From JAJRTA01 sp965603125 (lineage in GTDB: Bacteria > Zixibacteria > MSB-5A5 > GN15 > FEB-12), in NCBI GenBank assembly GCA_965603125.1, contig CBFDBU010000021.1:1-55751 (forward strand): a DNA stretch of 55,751 nt. Reading direction: 5' to 3'. The position numbers and the translations under genes are program-made. Below the pieces are notes generated by a model. The model was not told the origin of the DNA, searched no databases, and saw only the letters and a program-made list of their open reading frames with translations. Of the stretch, positions 15,075 through 24,623 are shown in pieces; position 1 is the first letter of the stretch; each line of letters opens with the position of its first letter.

Positions 15075-17706
15075 GACCTCGCAGATAAGACAGTCCTTTA
15101 TTGACTATTTCGCACGGCGCGATCACCGCGTCATTCCATCCTCGCCCGTCATACCGTACGATGATCCCACCATCCTGTTCGTCAACGCCGGCATGAACCA
15201 GTTCAAGGACCTGTTCACGGGCCGGCGCAAAGCCGACTACAAGCGCGCCACCAGTTACCAGAAATGCCTGCGGGCCGGAGGTAAACACAACGATCTGGAC
15301 AACGTCGGCTTCACCGCCCAGCATCACACATTTTTCGAGATGTTAGGCAATTTCTCCTTCGGTGACTATTTCAAAGAGGAAGCCATCAGCTACGCCTGGG
15401 AATGGGTCACCAAAGAGCTAAAACTGCCGGTGGAGAGACTGTACGCCACGGTTTACGAAACGGACGACGAAGCCTACAGACTGTGGGAGAAGATCGCACC
15501 GCAGTTGAAAAATGGCCGCCTTCTCCGCTTTGGCAGGAAGGATAACTACTGGTCGATGGGCGAGACCGGCCCCTGTGGCCCATGCTCTGAGATCCACTTT
15601 GACCGCGGCGAGAAATTCGGCGCCGGTCCGGATGACGTTATCAACGGCAATACCGACCGGTTTTTTGAAATCTGGAACCTGGTCTTCATGCAATACGACC
15701 AGCTCCCGGACGGACGGCTGATCCCCCTGCCCAGCCCGTCGGTGGACACCGGGGCCGGGCTGGAGCGTCTGGCCACCATCATGCAGGGCGCCGACAGCAC
15801 CTACGGCATTGATCTTTTCAAAGGCCTCATCGTGGCCATCTCCGAACTTGCGCACGTTAAGTACGCCGACACCGTTGTCTCGCACCATGTCGTGGCCGAT
15901 CACCTGCGGGCATTAGTGTTTGCCATCGCTGACGGGGCGGGAATCTCCAACGAGGGCCAGGGATACGTTCTGCGGCGGATCATCCGCCGAGCGGCGCGGC
16001 ATGGGCGGCTTCTGGGCATCGAGGAACCGTTCATCCACACGCTGGTACCGGTGTTGACCGAGGCTATGGGAGAGGCGTACCCGGAGATACGAGAGAAGCA
16101 GGGTCATATCGAGACGGTGATACGGTCCGAAGAAGAGGCGTTCGGGCGAACGCTCCAGACCGGGTTGGTGCTTTTCGAGCAGTTGGCGGCAAAAGCGACT
16201 GCCTCGGGCAAGAACGTTGTCGATGGCGACACCGTCTTCAAGCTCTACGATACCTACGGTTTTCCATACGATCTCTCGGAGATAGTCGCCGCCGAGCATA
16301 ACCTGACTCTCGACAGGAGCGGCTTCGAAAGCGCCATGGCGCGCCAGAAGGAGCAGTCGAAGGCAGCCCCGGGGTTTGCTACCCATGTGGCAGCGGTTGT
16401 GAGAAGGTTCATAGACGATGCCGACGAGGCTGGGGTGTTGTCATTTGAACCGACGAAGAAGACAGATTCCGACATACTCGAGTTCGATACAGCTATGGGG
16501 CTCGGTGTTGCAGCCCCGTTCCCCGAAGTGGCAGTTGTTCTTGCTGAGACACCGTTCTATGTCAAAGCGGGCGGGCAGGTTGGTGATACGGGGACCATTC
16601 GCGGTGAGCGGATAACGATTCAGGTAGAATCGCTGTACAATCATCAGGGCCATATAATACATCAGGGCAAAGTCACTCGCGGGACAATCGATGACCTTCT
16701 TCAGGGGACGCCGGTCACAGCCGAGGTCGATGTCGAGCGCCGCTGGGATATCCAGCGCAACCATACCGCCACTCATCTTACACACGCCGCTCTCCGGGAG
16801 GTGCTTGGCCTGCACGTCAAACAGTCTGGCTCATATGTCGGGCCTGACCGGTTGCGGTTCGATTTTTCCCACCACCAGCCTATGACCCCCGAACAGATCG
16901 AAAAGGTTGAACAGATAGTCAACGACAGGATACTGGAGGGCCACGAGGTCGACACCGAAGATATGGAGGTCGAAGCCGCCCGCAAGAGCGGTGCTACCGC
17001 TCTCTTTGGGGAGAAGTACAGCGACCGGGTACGGGTGATCTCAATCGGCGAATTCTCAAAGGAGCTTTGCGGCGGCACTCATGTTAAGAACGTGAGCCAG
17101 ATCGGGCCGTATTTTATTACTCTTGAGACCGGTATTGCCTCCGGGGTGCGGCGGCTGGAAGCGATCACGGGTCGCCAGGCGATCAAGTACATGATGGAGG
17201 CCAAGCAGTTCCGACAGGAGACGGCTGCTTTGTTGGGTCGTCAGGAGGAGGACAGCCTTGAGGCTGTGCGGCAGTTGAAAGATGAAACCGCTGACTTGCA
17301 CAAGGAAATCAAGAGGCTCAAGAGCGAGATGTTCTCCGGCGGGACAAGGACAGTCGGCCACAAACGCGAGGCAGGCAAGATCGAGGTTTACACCCACGAT
17401 TTCGGCCCCACCGACCGGGATACGATGGCCGGCTGGATAGACACTCACAAGGAGATGAATCAGCCTGCGGTCGCCTTCGCCCTGGGCACGGTAGACGGCA
17501 AGCCGACTTTCATGGCATCTGCAAGTTCACAGGCCATCGGGGATCACGAGTTGGACGTGGGGAAGATAGCAAAAGAACTTCTGCCGCAGTTCGGTGGCCG
17601 GGGCGGGGGCAAACCTACATTTGCGCAGGGGACTGTCGCCAACGGCACTATGGCCGAGCAGTTGTTTCACGAGGCCTGCTCTATCGTTGAGAGGGATAGT
17701 AAGTGA
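15070..17706 (+). CDS. alaS: Alanine-tRNA ligase, apparent AUU start
   Basis: AlaRS charges tRNA-Ala and edits mis-acylated Ser/Gly. Starting at ATT 15070 gives 878 aa, the normal length, and the N-terminus (I/M)KTSQIRQSF aligns with the usual MKTSEIRQSF start of many bacterial AlaRS. No ATG, GTG or TTG lies at that place; the nearest in-frame ATGs (15010, 15013) would add about 20 basic residues and lack a good ribosome site, whereas AGAGG at 15055-15059 is well placed for the ATT. Class II catalytic motifs (NAGMNQFKDLF, WSMGETGPCGPCSE), the editing-domain HTATH and CGGTH zinc motifs, and a DHHA1-type C-Ala domain (GGRGGGKPTFAQG) are all intact. Confidence 0.93.
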   Translation: MKTSQIRQSFIDYFARRDHRVIPSSPVIPYDDPTILFVNAGMNQFKDLFTGRRKADYKRATSYQKCLRAGGKHNDLDNVGFTAQHHTFFEMLGNFSFGDYFKEEAISYAWEWVTKELKLPVERLYATVYETDDEAYRLWEKIAPQLKNGRLLRFGRKDNYWSMGETGPCGPCSEIHFDRGEKFGAGPDDVINGNTDRFFEIWNLVFMQYDQLPDGRLIPLPSPSVDTGAGLERLATIMQGADSTYGIDLFKGLIVAISELAHVKYADTVVSHHVVADHLRALVFAIADGAGISNEGQGYVLRRIIRRAARHGRLLGIEEPFIHTLVPVLTEAMGEAYPEIREKQGHIETVIRSEEEAFGRTLQTGLVLFEQLAAKATASGKNVVDGDTVFKLYDTYGFPYDLSEIVAAEHNLTLDRSGFESAMARQKEQSKAAPGFATHVAAVVRRFIDDADEAGVLSFEPTKKTDSDILEFDTAMGLGVAAPFPEVAVVLAETPFYVKAGGQVGDTGTIRGERITIQVESLYNHQGHIIHQGKVTRGTIDDLLQGTPVTAEVDVERRWDIQRNHTATHLTHAALREVLGLHVKQSGSYVGPDRLRFDFSHHQPMTPEQIEKVEQIVNDRILEGHEVDTEDMEVEAARKSGATALFGEKYSDRVRVISIGEFSKELCGGTHVKNVSQIGPYFITLETGIASGVRRLEAITGRQAIKYMMEAKQFRQETAALLGRQEEDSLEAVRQLKDETADLHKEIKRLKSEMFSGGTRTVGHKREAGKIEVYTHDFGPTDRDTMAGWIDTHKEMNQPAVAFALGTVDGKPTFMASASSQAIGDHELDVGKIAKELLPQFGGRGGGKPTFAQGTVANGTMAEQLFHEACSIVERDSK

Positions 17707-17781
17707 TTGTGAAAAGGGACACGGGACAACAGACTATAACCGACCACCAAGTAGAAGACACCGCAGGGAGTTACCGGCTCT

Positions 17782-18372
17782 ATGGATAAAGACGAACAAT
17801 TGGCCTGGCTGAGACAGGCGGCCGACGAGAGTGCTATTCTGCGTAAATCGGTGGTCGAGGAGATAGGCCCGCAGATTCTGGACATGGCGGCCGTGATATC
17901 GGGAGTGATCGGCTCCGGGGGGAAGCTGCTGATAGCGGGCAACGGTGGCTCGGCAGCCGACGCCTCGCATTTTGCGGCCGAACTCGTGGTTCGACTCACA
18001 GCCGACAGGACTCGTCAGTCGCTGCCGGCCATTTCTCTATGCACGGATACCTCGGTGATGACCGCCGCTGCGAACGATTTTGGCTTTGAGAATGTCTTCG
18101 CCCGGCAGGTGGAAGGGCTTGGCACTAAGGGAGACATGCTTTTCGTCATTTCCACGTCGGGAAACTCGGCCAACGTAGTGAAAGCCACCCAGACCGCTCG
18201 CGAGCGTGGGCTGCTTACGGCAGGTCTCCTGGGCTGCCGAGGGGGACGGGTAAGCAAATTGGTAGAACGGTCACTGATCGTTCCGCACACATCGACCCAG
18301 CGAATCCAGGAAGAGCACACGTTCATAATACACGCCCTGGTGGAGCTGGTAGAGAGCGGATTTTTCGGATGA
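17782..18372 (+). CDS. gmhA: Sedoheptulose 7-phosphate (phosphoheptose) isomerase
   Basis: GmhA converts sedoheptulose 7-phosphate to D-glycero-D-manno-heptose 7-phosphate, the first step to ADP-heptose (LPS core) or GDP-heptose (some capsules and O-chains). The length of 196 aa is standard. It is a single SIS domain with IAGNGGSAADASHFAAEL, a Ser/Thr-rich phosphate loop VISTSGNSANVVKA, and a C-terminal HTFIIHALVELVE helix with active-site His/Glu residues. It overlaps the following O-antigen-ligase-like gene by 4 nt (ATGA), so they form an operon. This supports a heptose-containing surface polysaccharide. Confidence 0.9.
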   Translation: MDKDEQLAWLRQAADESAILRKSVVEEIGPQILDMAAVISGVIGSGGKLLIAGNGGSAADASHFAAELVVRLTADRTRQSLPAISLCTDTSVMTAAANDFGFENVFARQVEGLGTKGDMLFVISTSGNSANVVKATQTARERGLLTAGLLGCRGGRVSKLVERSLIVPHTSTQRIQEEHTFIIHALVELVESGFFG

Positions 18373-19628
18373 ACCCCCGGCGATGGCAGCGTTCGGATGA
18401 CGCCCTTTTCTTCTTTTTCGCCCTTTTCATTTTGGGTTCCACCTTCTCCATCGCCTTGGCCCAGGTGTCACTGGGATTGGCGCTTGTCCTGTTTGTCGTC
18501 ATTGCCGTCGGCAGGCGCTACAATCCCTTCGCGTCGTCACTTAAGCCGTTCTATGTTCTCGTAGGCGCCTACATTGCGTGGGAGTTTGTCGCCGCCCTGG
18601 CCGGTGAGACGCCCTCCCGGTCGGCCTGGATACTCAAGGAAGACTGGCTGTTCTGCATTGTTCCTGTCGGTGTCTACCTGTTGGCAAAAGAGCGCTACCG
18701 CGAACACATGGTAACGGCTTTTGCAGTCGGCGTCCTGGTCATTTCCATCTACGGCCTGCTGCAACACTTCTTCGGATGGCACTGGACCAAGGAGAGCCCG
18801 CCGGTGGCTGCGCCTGACTACGGTTACTTAGTGCGCGGCAGTTTTTCACACCGGTTGACGTTTGGCAATTATTACGGTACGGCGGCGCTCTTTATTTTCG
18901 GACTGGGGATTACCGGCATCAAACGCCTTTCATCGTACAAACGAACTCTCCTGATAACCGCCTCGTTACTGGCGGTGATTGCCACCATCCTCACCTACAG
19001 CCGCGGCGTTACGGTCGGTATTGGCGTTACGCTGGTCATGGGGGGAGTTCTGCTTGGCCGGAAGTATCTCACGGCAACCCTCGGTACGCTGGTCGTGGCC
19101 ATCTTCCTGGTGGTACTGACTCAACCCGGGCTGGTGGGACGATTCGGGGATATCAAGAAGAACGACCTGGATGTAGGTTACGAGGGCGGACGCCTGTTCA
19201 TCTGGGAAAACTCTCTCGTAATTGCCGGGGAGCACCCGCTTTTCGGGGTTGGCGCGGGGAACTTTGAGTTTGCCTACACGGCGCTTCTGAGGCCGGACAT
19301 TCCTCACTACCGCAAACACGTCCACGCTCATAACGACCTCCTGAATATCGCCGCCACTACGGGACTGCCGGGGCTGGCGTTTTTTGGCGGGATGTGGCTT
19401 CTGGTCCTGGGATATTTCTGGGCTGGGCGGCGCAACGGCAGATTCTCCGACAGCGAGCGGCGTTTCTGCCTGGCGGCTCTCCTGGGGTCGGTCGTGTTTT
19501 TCATTACGTCCCTCGTTGAAGCCACCTTCGCCGATGAGGAGGTGCGGCAGATGCTGATGTTTGTCTGGGCCGCCGGGTTGTGGCCGTGGTATAAGCAGAG
19601 AGACCAGTTGGACGTTGTGGATTATTAA
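18369..19628 (+). CDS. O-antigen ligase (WaaL-like) family membrane protein
   Basis: A 419-aa polytopic inner-membrane protein with about ten to twelve hydrophobic helices. The long periplasmic loop of the O-antigen ligase/polymerase family lies at roughly residues 255-325 and includes RLFIWENSLVIAGEHPLFGVGAGNF and a conserved VHAHNDLLNIAATTGLPGL segment with the His thought to be catalytic. The family joins O-antigen or other glycans from undecaprenyl carriers to lipid A core, and also includes Wzy-like polymerases; the two cannot be told apart here. The start overlaps gmhA by 4 nt. Confidence 0.8.
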   Translation: MNPRRWQRSDDALFFFFALFILGSTFSIALAQVSLGLALVLFVVIAVGRRYNPFASSLKPFYVLVGAYIAWEFVAALAGETPSRSAWILKEDWLFCIVPVGVYLLAKERYREHMVTAFAVGVLVISIYGLLQHFFGWHWTKESPPVAAPDYGYLVRGSFSHRLTFGNYYGTAALFIFGLGITGIKRLSSYKRTLLITASLLAVIATILTYSRGVTVGIGVTLVMGGVLLGRKYLTATLGTLVVAIFLVVLTQPGLVGRFGDIKKNDLDVGYEGGRLFIWENSLVIAGEHPLFGVGAGNFEFAYTALLRPDIPHYRKHVHAHNDLLNIAATTGLPGLAFFGGMWLLVLGYFWAGRRNGRFSDSERRFCLAALLGSVVFFITSLVEATFADEEVRQMLMFVWAAGLWPWYKQRDQLDVVDY

Positions 19629-19674
19629 AAGGTCTTGACAATCGTCAGGTTTTGACTTTTTTGAGGCTTGAATT

Positions 19675-19938
19675 ATGGCAACCAGTTCGAAAAAGCCATC
19701 CCCTGATGGCTACGATGAGATCAAGTGGCCGTTCGGCCCGAGGAACTACCTGATTTTCGGGCTGGCAATGGTAGTGATTGTCCTCGGGTATGTGGCCTTA
19801 GGCTATGGCTCGATTACATTGGCGCCGGTACTGCTGGTTCTCGGTTACTGCGTACTCATTCCGGTGGCGATCATCATCAAAGGTCGCCCTGACAAAGACC
19901 AGGTCGCACGGGACACAGGCGATACCGGAACACAGTGA
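19675..19938 (+). CDS. Small two-helix membrane protein (DUF3098-like)
   Basis: An 87-aa protein with a hydrophilic N-terminus, a WPFGPRNYLIFGLAMVVIVLGYVALG first membrane helix and an APVLLVLGYCVLIPVAIIIKG second helix, then a hydrophilic tail. The layout (F-G-x-x-N-Y-x-x, helix, short loop, helix) resembles DUF3098 proteins of Bacteroidota, whose role is unknown. It lies 46 nt after the ligase gene and may be in the same transcript. Confidence 0.7.
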   Translation: MATSSKKPSPDGYDEIKWPFGPRNYLIFGLAMVVIVLGYVALGYGSITLAPVLLVLGYCVLIPVAIIIKGRPDKDQVARDTGDTGTQ

Positions 19939-20115
19939 TCCGACGGGTGTGTTTAACACCGGCCGATCGTCCCGCCGCCCCCTGGAACTCTTGTCACGAC
20001 GTTGATAAGTACCTATACTTCTCGATGACAATACCGACCCGAGAGCATGATGCGATCTTGAGGACTGTCGGCGACTGCTGACTCATTTCCTGCCGGATCG
20101 CGCGAGGCAGCCGGA

Positions 20116-21249
20116 ATGTCCAAAGACTACCGCATCGGTTTTCTCTGCTCCTCCACATCGTGGGGCGGTCTGGAGATGAATGTTCTCAGACTGGCCGTCT
20201 GGCTCAGGGATCGCGGCTGGGAGGTTGTGCTCTACGGGGATCCCGAGTCGATTATAGTGAAGAAGGCAAGGGGGGGCGGTCTCACCGTCCGTCGAGTCGT
20301 CTCCAATTTCAAATACGGTGATCTGGTCAATGCCCGCCGTCTGGCTCGCCGTTGCAGAAAAGACAACGTCCGCAGGCTGATAATAAACTTAGGCAAGGAT
20401 CTGCTTCTGTCGGTGCTGGCCAAGAAGGTCTCCGGTGGTTTCTTCAAGCTGATCCTCCTGCAGCACATGCACGTCGGCGGTTACAAGATGGATTTCTTTC
20501 ACACCTGGGAATACAAACATCTGGACGCCTGGGTCGCCCCCCTGCCGATGTTCGCTAAGCGCCTGAAGCAGACCACCCGCCTTGAGCCCCGGAAGATATT
20601 CGTCATCCCGTTCGGTATCGAACTGGAGAGGTTTACCGACAACCGACCGGCGCGGACAGCAGCCAGACATCGGTTGGACCTTCCCGATCAAGTCCCGCTG
20701 GCGGGCATCATCGGGCGACTTGATCCCAAGAAGGGGCAGGACGTCCTGATCAGGGCCTGCGCCGGTGTGCACACGGCCGGACAGCCGCTGCATCTTCTGA
20801 TAGTGGGCGACAAAACCGCCAACGACGAAATGAATTACAGCCGCCACTTGCGCGAACTGATAACACATTTGAATCTGACCGGCTGCGTTCACATGCGGCC
20901 GTACCTCGCCCAGGTGGAATACGCCTATGCCGCGCTGGACATGTTTGTCCTGGCGTCGCATTCGGAGACCTACGGCATGGTGACGATTGAGGCTATGGCG
21001 TGTTCGCTGCCGGTGATCGGGACGGCGGAAGGCGGTACGGTTCAGATAATCGAGGATAACGTAAGCGGGCTGCTGGTTCCGCCTCGGGATGTGGAGCGAC
21101 TGACGGAGGCGCTCCTGAAACTGACCCGGGATCGGACGCTGTCGGAAAGACTTGGCGAACAGGCGGCAGCCGATGCCATCCGGAAGTACTCACACCGACG
21201 GCAGTGCTCGGCAGTGGAACAGATGTTGGAGCAGATCGGCGAGCGGTGA
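20116..21249 (+). CDS. Family 4 glycosyltransferase
   Basis: A 377-aa GT-B enzyme with no membrane segment. The N-terminal half has an acceptor-side Rossmann fold (FLCSSTSWGGLEMNVLRLAVWL). The C-terminal GT4 domain contains the donor-side GRLDPKKGQDVLIRA, VGDKTAND, the EX7E-type loop SHSETYGMVTIEAMACSLPVIGTAEGG and a C-terminal VSGLLVPPRDVERL. It is a retaining enzyme that moves a hexose-type sugar from an NDP donor. The context with gmhA and an O-antigen-ligase-like gene favours surface polysaccharide assembly. The next gene is convergent. Confidence 0.85.
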   Translation: MSKDYRIGFLCSSTSWGGLEMNVLRLAVWLRDRGWEVVLYGDPESIIVKKARGGGLTVRRVVSNFKYGDLVNARRLARRCRKDNVRRLIINLGKDLLLSVLAKKVSGGFFKLILLQHMHVGGYKMDFFHTWEYKHLDAWVAPLPMFAKRLKQTTRLEPRKIFVIPFGIELERFTDNRPARTAARHRLDLPDQVPLAGIIGRLDPKKGQDVLIRACAGVHTAGQPLHLLIVGDKTANDEMNYSRHLRELITHLNLTGCVHMRPYLAQVEYAYAALDMFVLASHSETYGMVTIEAMACSLPVIGTAEGGTVQIIEDNVSGLLVPPRDVERLTEALLKLTRDRTLSERLGEQAAADAIRKYSHRRQCSAVEQMLEQIGER

Positions 21250-21324
21250 CCGGCTGTGCCCGGTGAAAACGACAACACCGATGGTGACCGCGGGGTCTGC
21301 GCAGGGGCAACTTCGACTATCAGG

Positions 21325-23826
21325 TCAGTTGAGTTGGGATTCCTCGACACGAGCGCGATAGCGCTTGATCAGCCGGACCGTCTTTTCGGTTGAATCTGAT
21401 TCAGCTAAGATATTGAACGCCGCCGTGAGTCGGTCGGGTGTCACCAGGACCCAGCCGTCTTCATCGAAAACGCGTACACCGTCGATCAACTGTCGCTGCT
21501 GGTCGTCGGAACCAACGATGAGTCGGCGCATGACCGTACCCTTCTTTGACCAGGGGCACGGAACCGAGACGGCCTGCCGGACGAGGTGTTCGAATTTCCG
21601 GCGGGCGTCGCCAAGACGGACCTTGTTGCGAGCCATCAGTTCGAGCAGCTTGACAGCCGTAAGCATGGCATCGGCGCCCATCTGGAAACCGGGGAATATG
21701 AACCCCCCCCGGGTGCCTCCGACGAATTCGGCTTCGCCCCGGCGGCGGACTTCCATCATGGCCAGGTGGTCGTCAGCAACCCGGATAACCTCCACCCCGT
21801 GATCCTTGGCTATCTCCTCAACACCCATGGAGGCGCTCACCGGAACGGCTATTTTCCCGGTCCTGTGTGTTCTGAGATACAGATCGGTCATCACCAAAAG
21901 GAGAAGCTGGCTGTCAACCGGTTTGCCCGTCTCGTCAACGACCGACAGCTTCTCGGCGGCGGGATTCAGCCGGAATCCGACGTCACAGTGGAGTGAAGTC
22001 ACAATTGAGGACAGTTGCACAATGGCCTGACTGTCCGCTTCCGGCGAGCCGGAGAATTTGCGCGGGTTCAAATTGGCATTCAATTCTACGGCGGAGATCC
22101 CGAGGTTGAAGAAGAGAGTCGGAAAAACCTGGCTTGAGGCGCCGTTGGAATGATCGACGACTATCTTGAAACCGGCCTGCCTGATCACGTCGCCGTCAAT
22201 TGAGGCCATAAAGTCCTCGCGGTAGTCTTCCAGCACCCGCTCCGGCATGTCCAAGTGGCCGATGTTGTCCAGCGAAGCCCGCTCGAAATCCTCGCCGAAA
22301 TACATCCGCTCGACTTTCTTCGATGTCACCGTGGGGAGATCAAGCCCTGACCCGTCGAAGCAGATGCAGTCGATCTGGCGGTAGTCCAGGGGATGGTGGC
22401 GGATGTAGATGCCCGACTTGTAGTTACCGCGGCTCAAACCGTACCGTACAACGGGGATAGGCAGCATCTCGAGATCCGATACGTTTACTCCCGCCGACAG
22501 AAGGCCCGATATCAACCCCCGCTTCAACAGGCGTGAAGTGGCCGAGGCATCGCGGCTGGTGACAACAGCGTTACCCTGGCCCATCAGTGCCCCAAAGGCG
22601 GCTCCCAGTTTCACCAGCATTTCCGGTGTGATCTCGGTCAGGGCCAGTCCGGTGACCTTGGAGTCCGTAAACAGTTCCCGGTTCCACTTCTCTCCCCAGA
22701 CCATAGAGGTGGAGACGATTGCCCCCGGATCGACCGCCTTGCCCGGCCAGATTTTGCAGTTGGCCTTCACGGTGGCGGAGTCCCCGATCACGCAATCGTC
22801 GGAGACGATCACGTCGTCAAGCAACTGGACATTGCGTCCGATCTCCGAGTGGTTACAGACGACGGCGTTGTTCATGACAGCCTCGATGCCGATACTACAA
22901 TCCTCCCAGATAACCGAGTTGGTCAGGCTGCAGGCGGCCCCGACGCGGCTGCGATTGCCGATGACGCAATTATGCAGTTTCGTTCCCGATCCCACCAGGA
23001 CGTCGTTGCCGAGGATAACGGTGCCGGTAAGCTCGGCTCCCGCTTCAATCTGAACGTTGGCCCCCTGGTAAACGGCGACGCTCTCGGCCGTGGCGGCGGT
23101 CCCCCCGAAGTTCAATGTGACTTTGCGCTCGAACAGATCCATATGAACACGGCGGTACTCGCCGACGTTGCCGACGTCCTTCCAGTAGCCCTGCATGACC
23201 TTGCCATACAGGCCTATGTCCCGGGACAACATAAGAGGGAAAAGGTTCCGGGAGAAATCGAAGTTGGTGCGGGGCGGGATGAGGTCTATGGCCGACGGTT
23301 CCAGCAGGTAGATGCCCGTATTGATGGTGTCGGAGAAGGCCTCCCCCCATGATGGTTTCTCAAGAAAACGGACGATTCTGCTGTCTCCGGCTGTTATCAC
23401 AATGCCGTAGGCCAGTGGATTCTCCATGCGTGTGAGCAGCAACGTCGCCTGTGAGCTTTTCTCGCGGTGCCACTGGATCGCCTCCGTGAGATCAAAATCG
23501 GTCACCAGATCGCCCGAGATTACCAGGACCGGTTCGAGGGCCGTCTCAAGGGCGTACCGTACGGCGCCGGCAGTGCCGTAGTCATCATCAGTCTGGACGT
23601 AGTCCATGCTGACACCGAAGGCGCCCCCGTCTTTGAAATAGTCCCGAATCCTGTCACCCTGGAAATATAACAATGATGTGATCTGACTGACGCCGTGCCG
23701 AGCCAGCAGCGACACGACATGCTCCATCATGGGGAGATTACCGACGGGCACCATCGGCTTGGGCAGGTTTATGGTAAGGGGTCTGAGCCTGGTGCCAAAC
23801 CCGCCGGCCATTATGATCGCCTTCAT
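21325..23826 (-). CDS. Sugar-1-P nucleotidyltransferase fused to degenerate phosphomannomutase
   Basis: An 833-aa three-part protein. Residues 1-235 are a GT-A nucleotidyltransferase with AGGFGTRLRPLT (7-18), Lys23 in PKPMVPV, and a GYWKDVGN block, like mannose-1-phosphate guanylyltransferase or glucose-1-phosphate nucleotidyltransferases. Residues 245-375 form a left-handed beta helix of hexapeptide repeats. Residues 380-830 follow the phosphohexomutase fold, but the catalytic phospho-Ser loop (normally TASHNP) reads IRHHPLDY (475-482) and the metal loop (normally DGDGDR) reads GFRLNPAAEK (617-626). The mutase part therefore looks inactive, as in known cyanobacterial and actinobacterial fusions of this type. 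Its start overlaps the HAD gene by 4 nt. The product is probably GDP-mannose or a similar sugar nucleotide. Confidence 0.85.
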   Translation of the reverse strand: MKAIIMAGGFGTRLRPLTINLPKPMVPVGNLPMMEHVVSLLARHGVSQITSLLYFQGDRIRDYFKDGGAFGVSMDYVQTDDDYGTAGAVRYALETALEPVLVISGDLVTDFDLTEAIQWHREKSSQATLLLTRMENPLAYGIVITAGDSRIVRFLEKPSWGEAFSDTINTGIYLLEPSAIDLIPPRTNFDFSRNLFPLMLSRDIGLYGKVMQGYWKDVGNVGEYRRVHMDLFERKVTLNFGGTAATAESVAVYQGANVQIEAGAELTGTVILGNDVLVGSGTKLHNCVIGNRSRVGAACSLTNSVIWEDCSIGIEAVMNNAVVCNHSEIGRNVQLLDDVIVSDDCVIGDSATVKANCKIWPGKAVDPGAIVSTSMVWGEKWNRELFTDSKVTGLALTEITPEMLVKLGAAFGALMGQGNAVVTSRDASATSRLLKRGLISGLLSAGVNVSDLEMLPIPVVRYGLSRGNYKSGIYIRHHPLDYRQIDCICFDGSGLDLPTVTSKKVERMYFGEDFERASLDNIGHLDMPERVLEDYREDFMASIDGDVIRQAGFKIVVDHSNGASSQVFPTLFFNLGISAVELNANLNPRKFSGSPEADSQAIVQLSSIVTSLHCDVGFRLNPAAEKLSVVDETGKPVDSQLLLLVMTDLYLRTHRTGKIAVPVSASMGVEEIAKDHGVEVIRVADDHLAMMEVRRRGEAEFVGGTRGGFIFPGFQMGADAMLTAVKLLELMARNKVRLGDARRKFEHLVRQAVSVPCPWSKKGTVMRRLIVGSDDQQRQLIDGVRVFDEDGWVLVTPDRLTAAFNILAESDSTEKTVRLIKRYRARVEESQLN

Positions 23827-24512
23827 TGAGTTGCTCCGTTCGCCTGCTTCAGCCCGCGTGCAGCCAGGTAGCCCTGTTCGATCATGTGACGGGCGACATC
23901 AAAAAAATCTTCATATTCTACAAAGCCAATATTGTTTTCCCGGCAGTATTCGACAAGGTCTTTTTTTGCGAAAATCAGGTCGGCTTCGGTGGTGGCGCAG
24001 GCGTCAGAATAGCCATCGCCCACAAATACGATTCGCGTGGAGGCATTCCCGGATCGGTACTCGCGGATACGTTCCCCCTTGCAACTCCCGCAGCGATCGC
24101 AGGACTTGTTTTCGTAGGGGAATTCCACCGTCAACCGCCCCCCGTGGAGTTTTCCAACGTTGGCCAGAACGGGAAGGCCGCTGATGCCGTGCCGTTTCAG
24201 CACATACCGAATGTAGAACTCGAGGCCGTCGGAGGTTACGATGAGATCGGTCTTCCGATTTCTGCAGAGCCGCACAAACTCGACAAACCCGCGATTCAGT
24301 TCGAACCCGTCAAGGAAGCGGTAGATCTCCCGTGGCGTGGCTGTTACCATCGCCGCCTCCTGAAGCAGGCACTCACGGGTTGTCAGTTGACCGCTCTTCC
24401 ACTTGGGCACCAACTCATCGTTCCTGCCGCCGGAGAAATGGCGAAACAGATGGTAACCGATATCCCGTCGCGCGATAGTACCGTCGAAATCGCAGAATAC
24501 TGCTGTTTTCAT
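23823..24512 (-). CDS. HAD-family phosphatase (MtnX/SerB-like)
   Basis: A 229-aa haloacid-dehalogenase phosphatase of class I. Motif I is FCDFDGTIARRD (nucleophile Asp near residue 8), motif II is IVTSDG, and motifs III/IV are the Lys in SCKGERI and VFVGDGYSDACA. A Cys cluster CDRCGSC precedes motif III, as in many MtnX-type proteins. The substrate could be 2-hydroxy-3-keto-5-methylthiopentenyl-1-P or a sugar phosphate; coupling to the nucleotidyltransferase/mutase gene (4-nt overlap) favours a sugar phosphate, but this is inference. Confidence 0.8.
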   Translation of the reverse strand: MKTAVFCDFDGTIARRDIGYHLFRHFSGGRNDELVPKWKSGQLTTRECLLQEAAMVTATPREIYRFLDGFELNRGFVEFVRLCRNRKTDLIVTSDGLEFYIRYVLKRHGISGLPVLANVGKLHGGRLTVEFPYENKSCDRCGSCKGERIREYRSGNASTRIVFVGDGYSDACATTEADLIFAKKDLVEYCRENNIGFVEYEDFFDVARHMIEQGYLAARGLKQANGATQ

Positions 24513-24623
24513 AATCAGTTATACGCGTAATCCTGTTTCCGATGCGAAACCACCACCGGAAAGAACCACCTCACGGAGCATCGGTCAGGCGACAGGTGAT
24601 CTTGAGTCAGGGTCATCGACCCT

